DNA of 64,000 nucleotides from Vibrio cyclitrophicus (GCA_023206055.1 CP065366.1:992001-1056000), one strand, 5' to 3'. Numbered from the stretch's first letter, positions 25,031 through 34,297 are shown. Made by a program: numbers and translations. Notes: generated by a model from the letters alone, not told the origin.

Positions 25031-26122
25031 ATGAAAAAACTAACACTCGTACTATTCGGCATGCTATTTCTTGCCACCAGTGCCCATGCTGCGCGTATCA
25101 AAGACGTGGCAAAAGTGGCGGGTGTTCGTAGTAACCAACTTGTTGGCTACGGTTTGGTGACAGGTTTGCCGGGTACAGGTGAGACAACTCCCTTTACCGA
25201 TCAAACATTTAACGCGATGCTGCAAAATTTTGGCATCCAATTGCCGCCCGGCACTAAGCCAAAAACAAAAAACGTAGCGGCCGTTATTGTGACTGCTGAA
25301 TTGCCAGCCTTCTCTAAGCAAGGTCAGGAAGTTGACGTAACCGTATCTTCTATCGGTTCGGCAAAAAGCTTACGTGGTGGCACACTGATACAGACCTTCT
25401 TGAAAGGTCTAGACGGTCAAGTGTATGCGGTCGCGCAAGGTAACTTGGTAGTAAGCGGCTTTAGTGCACAAGGTAACGACGGTTCTAAGATTGTCGGCAA
25501 CAACCCTAATGTTGGCATCATTTCTAGCGGCGCAACAGTAGAACAAGAGATCCCAACCCCATTTGGCCGTGGCGACTACATCACCTTTAACCTAATCCAA
25601 TCAGATTTTACAACGGCTCAGCGTATGGCTGATGCGGTTAACAATTTCTTAGGTCCACAAATGGCATCTGCGGTTGACGCGACGTCAGTAAAAGTTCGCG
25701 CTCCTAGAGAAATCAGCCAACGTGTGGCTTTCCTCTCTGCCATCGAAAACATCGAATTCGATCCTGCAGAGGGCTCTGCAAAAATCATCGTTAACTCACG
25801 TACTGGTACGATTGTGGTTGGTAAGCACGTTCGACTAAGAGCGGCGGCGGTAACCCACGGTGGTATGACGGTTGCAATCAAAGAAAATCTAAACGTAAGT
25901 CAACCGAATGCATTCTCTGGTGGCCAAACGGTAGTGGTTCCTGATTCCGATATTGAGATTACGGAAGGCGATGGCAAGATGTTCAAATTTGAACCTGGCT
26001 TAACGCTGGACGATTTGGTCCGCGCAGTCAATGAAGTGGGCGCTGCACCTTCTGATTTAATGGCAATCCTTCAAGCACTGAAACAAGCGGGTGCGATTGA
26101 AGGCCAGTTGATCATTATCTAA
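25031..26122 (+). CDS. flgI: Flagellar P-ring protein FlgI
   Basis: The 363-aa periplasmic protein has signal peptide 'KLTLVLFGMLFLATSAHAARIKD'. The conserved FlgI body begins 'VAGVRSNQLVGYGLVTGLPGTG'; it ends with the family tail 'LQALKQAGAIEGQLIII'. FlgI forms the P ring in the peptidoglycan layer with help from FlgA. Length normal. The 93-bp gap from flgH contains nothing recognisable. flgJ follows by 10 bp. Confidence 0.96.
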   Translation: MKKLTLVLFGMLFLATSAHAARIKDVAKVAGVRSNQLVGYGLVTGLPGTGETTPFTDQTFNAMLQNFGIQLPPGTKPKTKNVAAVIVTAELPAFSKQGQEVDVTVSSIGSAKSLRGGTLIQTFLKGLDGQVYAVAQGNLVVSGFSAQGNDGSKIVGNNPNVGIISSGATVEQEIPTPFGRGDYITFNLIQSDFTTAQRMADAVNNFLGPQMASAVDATSVKVRAPREISQRVAFLSAIENIEFDPAEGSAKIIVNSRTGTIVVGKHVRLRAAAVTHGGMTVAIKENLNVSQPNAFSGGQTVVVPDSDIEITEGDGKMFKFEPGLTLDDLVRAVNEVGAAPSDLMAILQALKQAGAIEGQLIII

Positions 26123-26132
26123 GGAGTAAAGC

Positions 26133-27068
26133 ATGATTAAGAACAACAATGACATCGGCTTTATTCACGACATCGGCAGCTTAGACCGTCTTCGTCAACA
26201 AGCAGTAAACGGTGAAGAAGGCAGTGAAAAAGAAGCACTCACAGCAGCTGCAAAACAGTTTGAATCGATTTTTACGTCGATGCTGTTTAAGTCGATGCGT
26301 GATGCAAACTCTAGTTTCAAGTCAGATATGCTGAACAGCCAGAACGAGCAGTTCTATCGTCAGATGCAAGATGACCAAATGGCGAGTGAACTCAGTGCAT
26401 CAGGTTCACTTGGTCTTGCGGATATGATTGTTGCTCAGCTAAGTGCAGGCCAAGCAAGTGATGCGACAGAAGATAAGGTTCGTAGTGAAGGTTTTGATAC
26501 TTCACTGCAAAGACCTCAGTATTCAGGCCGTTCAGAAGAGAAATTCTCTGAAGTTCAATCAGCTAAGTCAGCAACAGCCATGTCAGCAGCAAAACAACCC
26601 GCTTCATTTGATTCTCCAGAATCGTTTGTTACGTCGATGAAGCCTTACGCTGAAAAAGCGGCGAGCGCACTCGGTGTTGACTCGTCACTGCTATTGGCAC
26701 AAGCAGCACTTGAAACAGGTTGGGGCTCTAAGATGATTAAGAACTCTTTGGGCAACAGTAATAACCTATTCAACATCAAAGCAGATAGAAGTTGGAAGGG
26801 CGATAAGGTCGCGACTCAAACGCTTGAGTTCCATGGCAAAACAGCCGTTAAAGAGTCAGCGTCTTTCCGTTCTTACTCTAATTTCGAAGATAGCTTTAAT
26901 GATTACGTGAAGTTCTTGAACGAAAACCCAAGATACGAAACAGCGCTACAGCATCAAGGAAATTCAGAGAATTTCATCAAAGGCATTCATCAGGCTGGTT
27001 ACGCAACTGACCCTAACTATGCAGAAAAGGTGTTGCGAGTTAAAGCCAAGATTGATGAGATGAACTAG
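26133..27068 (+). CDS. flgJ: Rod cap / peptidoglycan hydrolase FlgJ
   Basis: The 311-aa two-domain protein has an N-terminal rod-cap domain (residues about 15-110, 'AAKQFESIFTSMLFKSMRDAN') and a C-terminal glucosaminidase domain (about 165-305). The latter holds the likely catalytic Glu194 in 'LLAQAALETGWGSKM' and the Tyr-containing 'GYATDPNYAEKVL' near the end. It digests the cell wall to let the rod pass. The linker (about 110-165) is Ser/Ala/Gln-rich. Last gene of the flgF unit, followed by a terminator. Confidence 0.95.
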   Translation: MIKNNNDIGFIHDIGSLDRLRQQAVNGEEGSEKEALTAAAKQFESIFTSMLFKSMRDANSSFKSDMLNSQNEQFYRQMQDDQMASELSASGSLGLADMIVAQLSAGQASDATEDKVRSEGFDTSLQRPQYSGRSEEKFSEVQSAKSATAMSAAKQPASFDSPESFVTSMKPYAEKAASALGVDSSLLLAQAALETGWGSKMIKNSLGNSNNLFNIKADRSWKGDKVATQTLEFHGKTAVKESASFRSYSNFEDSFNDYVKFLNENPRYETALQHQGNSENFIKGIHQAGYATDPNYAEKVLRVKAKIDEMN

Positions 27069-27086
27069 CGTCATTAATCAACATTG

Positions 27087-27115
27087 AGAGCTTGCTACTG
27101 GCAGGCTCTTTTCTT
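27087..27115 (+). terminator. Terminator after flgJ
   Basis: A 9-bp stem AGAGCTTGC / GCAGGCTCT (one G-T pair) with a 5-nt loop is followed by TTTTCTT. It ends the flgF-flgJ transcript ahead of the flgK promoter. Confidence 0.8.
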
Positions 27116-27203
27116 ATCTGCTACCTCAAATCTTGCTGCGTTATCCAAAGTTATCTCCTTACACTTCAATAAATTATTGTCCTTTAGTTCTTATCTGTCT
27201 CTA

Positions 27204-27220
27204 TTGGCACATATATTGCT
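27204..27220 (+). promoter_or_regulatory. Sigma-54 promoter of flgKL
   Basis: TTGGCACATATATTGCT matches the full sigma-54 consensus with GG-N10-GC spacing; it lies 58 bp before flgK. Confidence 0.92.
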
Positions 27221-27277
27221 TTTTAAACTGGTAGTTAATCAGTTCATCCTGATTTTGTTAAGTTTTTTGGGGGCATT

Positions 27278-29158
27278 ATGGCGTCGGATCTTCTGAATGT
27301 AGGGGCACAAAGTGTTCTTACCGCTCAGAGACAGCTAAACACCACAGGTCATAACATTTCTAACGCCAACACAGAGGGCTATAGCCGCCAATCTGTGATT
27401 CAAGGTGTGAATGACCCGCGCCAGTACGGTGGTCAAACCTACGGTATGGGTGTGCATGTGGAAAATGTTCGCCGCTCTTGGGACCAATTTGCCGTCAATG
27501 AACTTAACCTATCGACAACCAATGCCGCCAATAAAGGTGATACCGAAGCCAATCTAAACATGCTGTCGAGCATGTTGTCATCGGTTGCTTCGAAGAAGAT
27601 TCCAGAAAACCTTAATGAATGGTTTGATTCAGTTAAAACATTGGCCGATACACCGAATGACGTTGGTGCGCGCAAGGTTGTATTAGAAAAAGCTGGGTTA
27701 TTAAGTAAAACGTTGAATGAGTTTCATGAAACGGTTCGCCAACAGTCTGATTCTACGAACAAAAAATTAGACATGGGTATTGAGCGAGTAAACCAACTTG
27801 CTTACGAAATCCGTGACGTTCAACGCTTAATGATGCGAACTCCTGGGCCTCATAACGACCTACGAGATCAGCACGAAAAGCTAATTAATGAGCTTTCTGG
27901 TTACACCAAAGTGACGGTAACGCCGCGTTCGAATGCCGAAGGATTTAACGTTCATATCGGTAATGGTCACACCTTGGTTTCAGGTAGTGAAGCAAGTCAA
28001 CTGAAAATGGTTGATGGCTTGCCCGATGCGCATCAACGTCGTTTAGCGATTGTTGAAGGTAAGTCTTTAAAACCGATCACCAGCAGTGATATCGATGGAA
28101 AAATTGGTGCCATGCTAGACATGAGAGACGAGCATATTCCAGCAATCATGGATGAGCTTGGCCGTTTGGCGACCGCGTTTTCATACGAAGTAAATAGTCT
28201 TCAAGAACAAGGTTTGGATCTTAACGGCAACGTAGGTAAGGACCTGTTTACCGATGTGAACTCAGAGCGGGTGGCAAAATCTCGTGTCACGGCTAGCGGG
28301 CAATCAAAAGCCGATGTTGCGGTATATATTGAGGATACCTCTGCCCTAAAAGGCGGTGAGTATGGCCTGAAATACGATGGCAGTGATTATGTCGTGACTA
28401 AGCCGAATGGTGAGAGCGTTAAGATGGCAACCGACTCTAGCGGTAGCGCTTTTTATCTTGATGGCATGCGAGTGGAAGTACGTAATCCTCCTGAACTAGG
28501 AGAGAAACTGTTACTGCGTCCAACGCGTAACTTTGCCGCTCAGATTCAGATGGAAACCAAAGATCCAAAAGACATCGCTGCTCAAAGCTATGAAGCTTCG
28601 ACCACGTTTGCCAAGGGTACTGCTGGGTTCAAAATCATAGAGGCGGGTCAGCTGCGTGAGTTTGAAGTGATTGTTTCACCAAAAGGTGAGCAGTTTGCTG
28701 TGACTGACCTGAAAGGTAATATTTTAATGCAGCCGCAGCCGTACCCACCACAAGGACCTGTGACCATCAATGGCACGACCTTTGAGTTAACCGGTGGCGC
28801 GGTGGCAAACGATAAATTTACGGCAAACCTTGTCCCATCAGAAGGTGATAACGGAAACCTACGTAAACTACAAGATCTCCAAACAGGCAAGATCTTGAAT
28901 GATGGTGAGTCTACGATTTTAGAACTTTACCACAACTTGAATACCAATACGGGCTTGAAGTCTTCAACGGCAAATCGCTTGAATGATATCGCAACGTTAG
29001 AAAAGCAGTCAGCTCAAGAACGTATTGCTTCGATCTCGGGAGTTAACCTCGATGAAGAAGCGGCAAATATGATGAAATTCCAACAAGCGTATATGGCCTC
29101 TTCACGCATCATGCAAGCAGCCAACGATACGTTTAACACTATTTTGGCTCTGAGATAG
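27278..29158 (+). CDS. flgK: Hook-filament junction protein FlgK (HAP1)
   Basis: The 626-aa protein has the axial N-terminal segment 'LNTTGHNISNANTEGYSRQSV' and the C-terminal 'GVNLDEEAANMMKFQQAYMASSRIM'. It is the first of two junction proteins between the hook and the flagellin filament, secreted with help from FlgN. Length is normal for Vibrio. flgL follows 10 bp downstream, with an AGGAAGG Shine-Dalgarno. Confidence 0.95.
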   Translation: MASDLLNVGAQSVLTAQRQLNTTGHNISNANTEGYSRQSVIQGVNDPRQYGGQTYGMGVHVENVRRSWDQFAVNELNLSTTNAANKGDTEANLNMLSSMLSSVASKKIPENLNEWFDSVKTLADTPNDVGARKVVLEKAGLLSKTLNEFHETVRQQSDSTNKKLDMGIERVNQLAYEIRDVQRLMMRTPGPHNDLRDQHEKLINELSGYTKVTVTPRSNAEGFNVHIGNGHTLVSGSEASQLKMVDGLPDAHQRRLAIVEGKSLKPITSSDIDGKIGAMLDMRDEHIPAIMDELGRLATAFSYEVNSLQEQGLDLNGNVGKDLFTDVNSERVAKSRVTASGQSKADVAVYIEDTSALKGGEYGLKYDGSDYVVTKPNGESVKMATDSSGSAFYLDGMRVEVRNPPELGEKLLLRPTRNFAAQIQMETKDPKDIAAQSYEASTTFAKGTAGFKIIEAGQLREFEVIVSPKGEQFAVTDLKGNILMQPQPYPPQGPVTINGTTFELTGGAVANDKFTANLVPSEGDNGNLRKLQDLQTGKILNDGESTILELYHNLNTNTGLKSSTANRLNDIATLEKQSAQERIASISGVNLDEEAANMMKFQQAYMASSRIMQAANDTFNTILALR

Positions 29159-29168
29159 GAAGGTATAA

Positions 29169-30362
29169 ATGTTGAATCGTATCTCTAGCTTCCATAATTA
29201 TCAGTCAGTACAAAATGACTTGCGCCGCCAAGAGAACAAGGTGCATCACAACCAAGCACAACTCGCTTCGGGCAAAAAGTTACAGTCGCCAAGTGATGAC
29301 CCATTGGCAACGCACTATTTACAGAACATTGGTCAGCAGTCAGAACAACTCAAGCAATATGGTGACGCAATCGTCTTGGTTCGTAATCGATTAGAACATC
29401 AAGAAGTCATGATTTCTAATTCGGAGGATTTTGCTGATGAAGCAAAACGTACCGTGATGGAAATGGTCAACGGCTCATTATCTCCAGAAGACCGCCTTGC
29501 AAAGAGACGCGAAATTCAAGAGTTAGCGAGTAATTTTTTGCATATGTCTAACTCCCAAGATGAGTCGGGTAACTATACATTTGCAGGAACAAAACCTAAG
29601 AATCAGCCATTTTTCCGAGATAATGAAGGTCATGTCAGTTATGCCGGTGATGATTATCAACGCAAGATGCGTGTGGCAAGCAGTTTTGAAATGGCGATGA
29701 ATGATCCGGGTAGCAAGCTGTTTATGGAGATCGATAATCCATTCGGTGATTATGAACCTCAATATGATTTGCAGCCAGCCTCTGCATTGTTACTTGAAAG
29801 AGCAACAAACGAATCTTTGCAAGACGAATCAACCTACAAAATTACTTTTGTAGATATGCAAAATGGCAAATTTGCTTATCAACTCGAAAAAGATGGTAGC
29901 ACGGTTTCCGTAGAAGATTTTGAACCGTCTAAAGGTATTGAATATGAAGGCTTGAGTATTCAAATCAAAGGTCAAATTACCAAAGGTGATTCGATAACCT
30001 TGGAACCAAGAAGCTCTTTTTCAATATTTGATACCTTTCAAGATGCAGCACTACTTGCAGAATCATCAGTGTCCGATGCATCAGCAACCGCAAAATTACA
30101 ACAAGTAACCGAAGAGTTCCATGCTGCTTTTATTCATTTGACTAAGGCTAGAACGGATGTTGGTGCGCGGTTGAATACGCTAGATATCCAAGAACAGCAA
30201 CATGAAGATTTTAAGTTGTCTTTAGCGAAAGCAAAAAGCAACTTTGAAGACTTGGATTACTCGAAGGCAATCATTGAATTCAATGAAAACTCTAGAGCAT
30301 TACAAGCTTCTCAACAAGCGTTTGGTAAAACCAAAGACCTGACCTTGTTTAACTATATTTAA
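29169..30362 (+). CDS. flgL: Hook-filament junction protein FlgL (HAP3)
   Basis: The 397-aa protein has flagellin-like termini: N-terminal 'QENKVHHNQAQLASGKKLQSPSDDP' and C-terminal 'DLDYSKAIIEFNENSRALQASQQAF'. FlgL is the second junction protein at the base of the filament. It is co-transcribed with flgK from the sigma-54 site at 27204. The next gene is the first flagellin after a 423-bp non-coding region. Confidence 0.94.
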   Translation: MLNRISSFHNYQSVQNDLRRQENKVHHNQAQLASGKKLQSPSDDPLATHYLQNIGQQSEQLKQYGDAIVLVRNRLEHQEVMISNSEDFADEAKRTVMEMVNGSLSPEDRLAKRREIQELASNFLHMSNSQDESGNYTFAGTKPKNQPFFRDNEGHVSYAGDDYQRKMRVASSFEMAMNDPGSKLFMEIDNPFGDYEPQYDLQPASALLLERATNESLQDESTYKITFVDMQNGKFAYQLEKDGSTVSVEDFEPSKGIEYEGLSIQIKGQITKGDSITLEPRSSFSIFDTFQDAALLAESSVSDASATAKLQQVTEEFHAAFIHLTKARTDVGARLNTLDIQEQQHEDFKLSLAKAKSNFEDLDYSKAIIEFNENSRALQASQQAFGKTKDLTLFNYI

Positions 30363-30785
30363 TAATCAATCGATATATAGCGGTGAATTAACACTCACCA
30401 TTGAAGTTAGATTCTTTGCCGTATGTGCTATGCCGTACGAGCGAATTACTTCAACCTTTACCGTTTTTTTTATACAGGATGATATCTGTTTGAGAATAGC
30501 GGCAAAAAGCGGCAATGGGCGAATGAAGGTACCTTTGTTTCCTACGCTAGTTAAACCAAATTAAGTTAAGTTTTAATTTAAGTGATTGATTTTATGTATA
30601 TTAAAAATTAATCAAAACAGTATTAAACTTGGCATATAACTTGTATCTGTGTTGGTCATAAAATGATTTATACAGATCTTAAACCCTGCATAGGGTTTAG
30701 CGAGTAATACACGGTCAGTGCTTATCCATATGAGAGTAAAGCTGGCCGCTTCGCAGAAAGTTTGCGAACTCATAAGGAGAGCAAA
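30363..30785. other. flgL-flaA intergenic region and flaA leader
   Basis: No gene is seen. It is AT-rich and holds a sigma-54-like site (30629-30645). The following leader can form hairpins: AAACCCT-GCAT-AGGGTTT near 30681-30698, and TTCGCA-GAAAGTT-TGCGAA just before the Shine-Dalgarno AAGGAGA. Confidence 0.65.
30629..30645 (+). promoter_or_regulatory. Sigma-54-like promoter of flaA
   Basis: TTGGCATATAACTTGTA has a strong -24 box (TTGGCA), and GG lies 10 nt before a GT that replaces the usual GC at -12. The position, about 140 bp ahead of the flagellin whose V. cholerae counterpart is sigma-54 dependent, supports it. Confidence 0.5.
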
Positions 30786-31922
30786 ATGGCTATTAATGTA
30801 AGCACTAACGTTTCTGCTATGACAGCACAGCGTTACCTGAATAAAGCGTCTAATGATTTAGCGACCTCAATGGAGCGTTTGTCATCAGGGCATAAAATCA
30901 ACAGTGCGAAAGATGATGCAGCCGGTCTGCAAATTTCTAACCGTTTAACGGCACAATCACGTGGTTTAGACGTGGCAATGCGCAATGCCAATGATGGTAT
31001 TTCAATTGCACAAACCGCTGAAGGTGCGATGAATGAATCAACTAACGTACTACAACGTATGCGAGACCTAGCTATTCAATCATCTAACGGAACTAACACC
31101 GCAGCTGAACGTACCGCGCTCAATGAAGAATCATCGGCGCTTCAAGATGAGCTTAACCGTATCGCGGAAACCACATCTTTTGGTGGCCGTCGTCTATTGA
31201 ACGGCTCCTTTGGTGAAGCGTCATTCCAGATTGGTGCAAGCTCTGGTGAAGCAATGATCATGGGACTCACTAGTGTTCGTGCTGATGACTTCCGCATGGG
31301 TGGTACGACGTTTGATTCTGAGAATGGTAAAGATAAGAGTTGGGAAGTGCCTGCTCAAGCTCGCGACCTTAAGCTCGAATTCAAAACTAAAGCGGGTGAA
31401 GACATCGTTTTAGATATCAATACCAAAGCGGGTGATGATATCGAAGAGCTCGCGACTTATATTAATGGTCAATCGGACCTTGTGAACGCATCGGTTACTG
31501 ATGATGGTCGCATTCAACTATTCGTTGCTGAACCTGATCTTGAGGGAGCAATGTCTATCTCTGGTGGCCTAGCGTCTGAGCTAGGTATTAAGAGCGAAGG
31601 TCGCGCAACATCGGTTCAAGATATTAGTTTGATGAGTGTTGCAGGATCACAGAATGCTATTAGCGTGATTGATTCTGCAATGAAATACGTAGATTCACAG
31701 CGTGCTGATTTGGGTGCGAAACAGAACCGTCTAAGCCACAGTATTAATAACTTAGCAAACGTTCAAGAGAACGTAGACGCTTCAAACAGCCGAATCAAAG
31801 ATACGGACTTTGCGAAAGAGACGACGCAAATGACCAAGTCACAAATTCTGCAGCAAGCAGGTACTTCGATACTTGCTCAAGCAAAACAGTTGCCTAACTC
31901 TGCAATGACACTATTGCAATAG
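30786..31922 (+). CDS. flaA: Flagellin FlaA-type (core sigma-54-class flagellin)
   Basis: The 378-aa flagellin has canonical D0/D1 termini: N-terminal 'VSTNVSAMTAQRYLNKAS' and 'SSGHKINSAKDDAAGLQISN', C-terminal 'SRIKDTDFAKETTQMTKSQI'. The segments 'GEAMIMGLTSVRADDFRMGG' and the ending 'AKQLPNSAMTLLQ' match my memory of V. cholerae FlaA, the only flagellin essential for filament formation there; its location right after flgKL agrees. The ATG at 30786 follows AAGGAGAGC; an upstream in-frame start is rejected. It is probably monocistronic, since a terminator lies at 32114. Confidence 0.92.
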   Translation: MAINVSTNVSAMTAQRYLNKASNDLATSMERLSSGHKINSAKDDAAGLQISNRLTAQSRGLDVAMRNANDGISIAQTAEGAMNESTNVLQRMRDLAIQSSNGTNTAAERTALNEESSALQDELNRIAETTSFGGRRLLNGSFGEASFQIGASSGEAMIMGLTSVRADDFRMGGTTFDSENGKDKSWEVPAQARDLKLEFKTKAGEDIVLDINTKAGDDIEELATYINGQSDLVNASVTDDGRIQLFVAEPDLEGAMSISGGLASELGIKSEGRATSVQDISLMSVAGSQNAISVIDSAMKYVDSQRADLGAKQNRLSHSINNLANVQENVDASNSRIKDTDFAKETTQMTKSQILQQAGTSILAQAKQLPNSAMTLLQ

Positions 31923-32113
31923 TTATTGGTTGAACTTGCTGCTCGTGTTCAGACGTGAGCCATGCAGCAAGGGAAACTGGCAAGCATACTTACTATGAGT
32001 GTTTAGCTCTCTCATCTCTCACCTGCTATTCATTTTTACGGTAAGAATGCAACGGCGCGTCAGAAATGTGTTCATTTCTCGATGATCTCCACACAGGCTC
32101 TGACCTGCCAACT

Positions 32114-32149
32114 AGCCCCGGTTCTCTCAAAGGAAAAGGGGCTTTTTCC
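32114..32149 (+). terminator. Terminator after flaA
   Basis: AGCCCC and GGGGCT pair across an 18-nt loop and are followed by TTTTTCC. It lies 190 bp downstream of the flaA stop. Confidence 0.75.
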
Positions 32150-32451
32150 TTTCTGTTTTGCTATTTATTTTCCTGCGAATTTTCTCGCTCTACCTTTCTA
32201 AAATTTCTAGTTGATTGTTCTTCTTCACGGTAAATAATTTCATCTATTACACAAGAACTGCCTAATCAAGAGATCTTTTGCGATTGATCATTTCTCCGCC
32301 TTGAGCAATTTAGACGACGATTCGAACGTTTTTTAAACAGTTCAAGATCTTTTCTCAATTGAAATCTATCGCTGTATTAGAAAGTCGTCAAAATTAAGTT
32401 ATTGATAAATATTAAATTAATATTTTTTTTGTGGTTTTTTAAAAGTTTTCC

Positions 32452-32478
32452 TAAAGCTTCTGATTTTCGCGCCGTTAT
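32452..32478 (+). promoter_or_regulatory. Sigma-28 (FliA) promoter of flagellin 2
   Basis: TAAA-N15-GCCGTTAT is nearly the FliA consensus (TAAA-N15-GCCGATAA). It lies 82 bp before the start codon. Confidence 0.88.
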
Positions 32479-32504
32479 TAAAAGTAACTTTGAGAGAACT
32501 ACTT

Positions 32505-32541
32505 GGTTTTCCGAGACGTCGGAAACCGCTATACCGGAAAA
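32505..32541 (+). promoter_or_regulatory. Structured leader of flagellin 2 with two alternative hairpins
   Basis: GGTTTTCCGA (32505-32514) can pair with TCGGAAACC (32519-32527) around GACG. The same TTTTCCG can instead pair with CGGAAAA (32535-32541), which ends 7 nt before the Shine-Dalgarno. The two folds exclude each other. Confidence 0.5.
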
Positions 32542-32559
32542 TCAATTGGAGAAATCACC

Positions 32560-33693
32560 ATGGCAGTGAATGTAAATACAAACGTATCAGCGATGACAGC
32601 GCAACGTTACCTAAACAACGCAAACAGCGCGCAACAAACATCAATGGAGCGTTTAGCTTCAGGCTCTAAAATCAACAGCGCAAAAGATGACGCTGCGGGC
32701 CTACAAATCTCTAACCGTTTGAACGTTCAGAGCCGCGGCCTTGATGTTGCTGTTCGTAACGCGAACGATGGTATCTCTATTGCACAAACTGCTGAAGGTG
32801 CAATGAACGAGACAACAAACATCCTGCAACGTATGCGTGATTTGTCTCTACAATCTTCAAATGGCTCAAACTCAAAATCTGAGCGTGTAGCGATTCAAGA
32901 AGAAGTAACAGCACTAAACGACGAACTGAACCGTATTGCAGAAACGACGTCTTTTGGTGGCAACAAGCTACTTAACGGTACTCACGGTACTAAATCATTC
33001 CAAATCGGTGCGGATAACGGCGAAGCGGTAATGCTTCAGCTGAAAGACATGCGCTCTGATAACGCTCAGATGGGTGGTAAGAGCTACCAAACTGACAACG
33101 CAAAAGACAAAGACTGGAACGTTCAAGCGGGCTCTAACGACCTGAAAATGACGTTTACAGACAACTTTGGTCAAGCTCAAGAAGTCGATATCAGCGCAAA
33201 ATCGGGTGACGATATCGAAGAGCTAGCAACGTACATCAATGGTCAACAAGACTCTGTAAAAGCGTCGGTAACTGAAGATGGCAAGCTACAAATGTTTGCA
33301 GGCAACAATAAGGTTGAAGGCAGTGTTGAATTCTCTGGTGCGCTTGCGGGTGAACTAGGTATGCAAGCTGGCAAAGAAGTGACGGTTGATACTATTGACG
33401 TAACGTCTGTAGGTGGCGCTCAAGAATCAGTTGCTGTTATCGATGCGGCACTTAAATACGTAGACAGCCACCGTGCTGAGCTAGGTGCTTTCCAAAACCG
33501 TTTCGACCACGCTATCAGCAACTTAGACAACATTAACGAGAACGTTAACGCATCTAAGAGCCGTATTAAAGATACCGATTTCGCGAAAGAAACGACTCAG
33601 ATGACTAAGTCTCAGATCCTTTCTCAAGCTTCAAGCTCGATTCTTGCTCAAGCGAAGCAAGCGCCGAACTCGGCACTTAGCCTACTAGGTTAA
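32560..33693 (+). CDS. Flagellin (FliA-class), second copy
   Basis: This 377-aa flagellin has standard D0/D1 termini. Its core differs from flaA: 'NGSNSKSERVAIQEEV', 'GADNGEAVMLQLKDMRSDNAQ' and the ending 'APNSALSLLG'. It is closer to the third flagellin than to FlaA. The ATG at 32560 follows TTGGAGAAATC; an upstream in-frame start at 32503 would lie in the leader hairpin and is rejected. A FliA promoter and a strong terminator make it a single-gene unit. It could be called flaB, flaC or flaD depending on the species scheme, so I give no symbol. Confidence 0.92.
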   Translation: MAVNVNTNVSAMTAQRYLNNANSAQQTSMERLASGSKINSAKDDAAGLQISNRLNVQSRGLDVAVRNANDGISIAQTAEGAMNETTNILQRMRDLSLQSSNGSNSKSERVAIQEEVTALNDELNRIAETTSFGGNKLLNGTHGTKSFQIGADNGEAVMLQLKDMRSDNAQMGGKSYQTDNAKDKDWNVQAGSNDLKMTFTDNFGQAQEVDISAKSGDDIEELATYINGQQDSVKASVTEDGKLQMFAGNNKVEGSVEFSGALAGELGMQAGKEVTVDTIDVTSVGGAQESVAVIDAALKYVDSHRAELGAFQNRFDHAISNLDNINENVNASKSRIKDTDFAKETTQMTKSQILSQASSSILAQAKQAPNSALSLLG

Positions 33694-33792
33694 TCGATTA
33701 AAAAGCCACGTTGGTTATAAGCGCTGTTGATCATAAGCGTTAACGTTAGGCTTCCACAAATTAGCTCGTGGTGAGAGATGAGCGCTAAACAG

Positions 33793-33816
33793 ACCCAGCT
33801 TCGGCTGGGTTTTTTA
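33793..33816 (+). terminator. Terminator after flagellin 2
   Basis: ACCCAGC-TTCG-GCTGGGT followed by TTTTTATT: a perfect stem with the stable UUCG tetraloop. Confidence 0.95.
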
Positions 33817-33865
33817 TTGCCTGTTATTTGGGAAAAGTGCGCTGTCGGTGAACAGGAGTAAAAGC

Positions 33866-33910
33866 GAGATTCCCTATCACGTTCGTTCCTCACTGTAGGG
33901 AATGACGGGG
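33866..33910 (-). repeat. Dispersed intergenic repeat, copy A (inverted)
   Basis: Read on the minus strand it starts CCCCGTCATTCCCTAC, continues with a GAGGAACGAACG core and ends TATAGGGAATCT-like (GATAGGGAATCT). It shares this frame with copies B and C downstream. Confidence 0.65.
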
Positions 33911-33993
33911 ATAGAGTGATGATGATTTCACAGCATTGCGAGATGAGCACTGTTGGCCGAGTGCATAATGTTTCAGTTTGAACAAAGGTATTT

Positions 33994-34036
33994 GTCGTCA
34001 TTCCAGAACCGAGTAGAACGAGGTATCAGGAATCTG
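33994..34036 (+). repeat. Dispersed intergenic repeat, copy B
   Basis: Begins GTCGTCATTCCAGAACC, has a GAGTAGAACGAGG core and ends TATCAGGAATCTG. About 80% identical to copy C by eye and in direct orientation to it. Confidence 0.7.
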
Positions 34037-34116
34037 TTTTTTAATTGAAGCGTTGTTCAATATCTCACTTACCACAGTGACCAATGACGAGTGGTTCATA
34101 AATTAATGGGACATCT

Positions 34117-34160
34117 GCCGTCATCCCAGAATCGAGTAGAACGAGATATCAGGGATTTGC
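34117..34160 (+). repeat. Dispersed intergenic repeat, copy C
   Basis: Begins GCCGTCATCCCAGAATC, has a GAGTAGAACGAGA core and ends TATCAGGGATTTG. Direct repeat of copy B, about 120 bp downstream. Confidence 0.7.
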
Positions 34161-34297
34161 TTTGGTTTTTATGTGCAAATCGACACTTATAAATGAGCGA
34201 AGATACGAAACTTTAGCGAATGTCGCTCTATTAATTGAAGCCCGATCACACTTTTCTTTGTTGTTGAAAAGAATACGAAAAAAAACACATTTTTTAT

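Larger units (their letters stand above)
31923..32559. other. Intergenic region between flagellins 1 and 2
   Basis: No gene is seen in these 637 bp. They hold the flaA terminator (32114), an AT-rich stretch (about 32390-32450), the FliA promoter of flagellin 2 (32452) and a structured leader (32505-32541). Confidence 0.75.

Noticed and set aside
33690..34001. 103-aa minus-strand open frame downstream of flagellin 2
   Set aside because: It runs through the terminator and a dispersed repeat; no recognisable protein features.
33866..34160. Dispersed repeats considered as a CRISPR array or insertion sequence remnant
   Set aside because: Copies are imperfect, differ in orientation and spacing, and no transposase fragment is seen.
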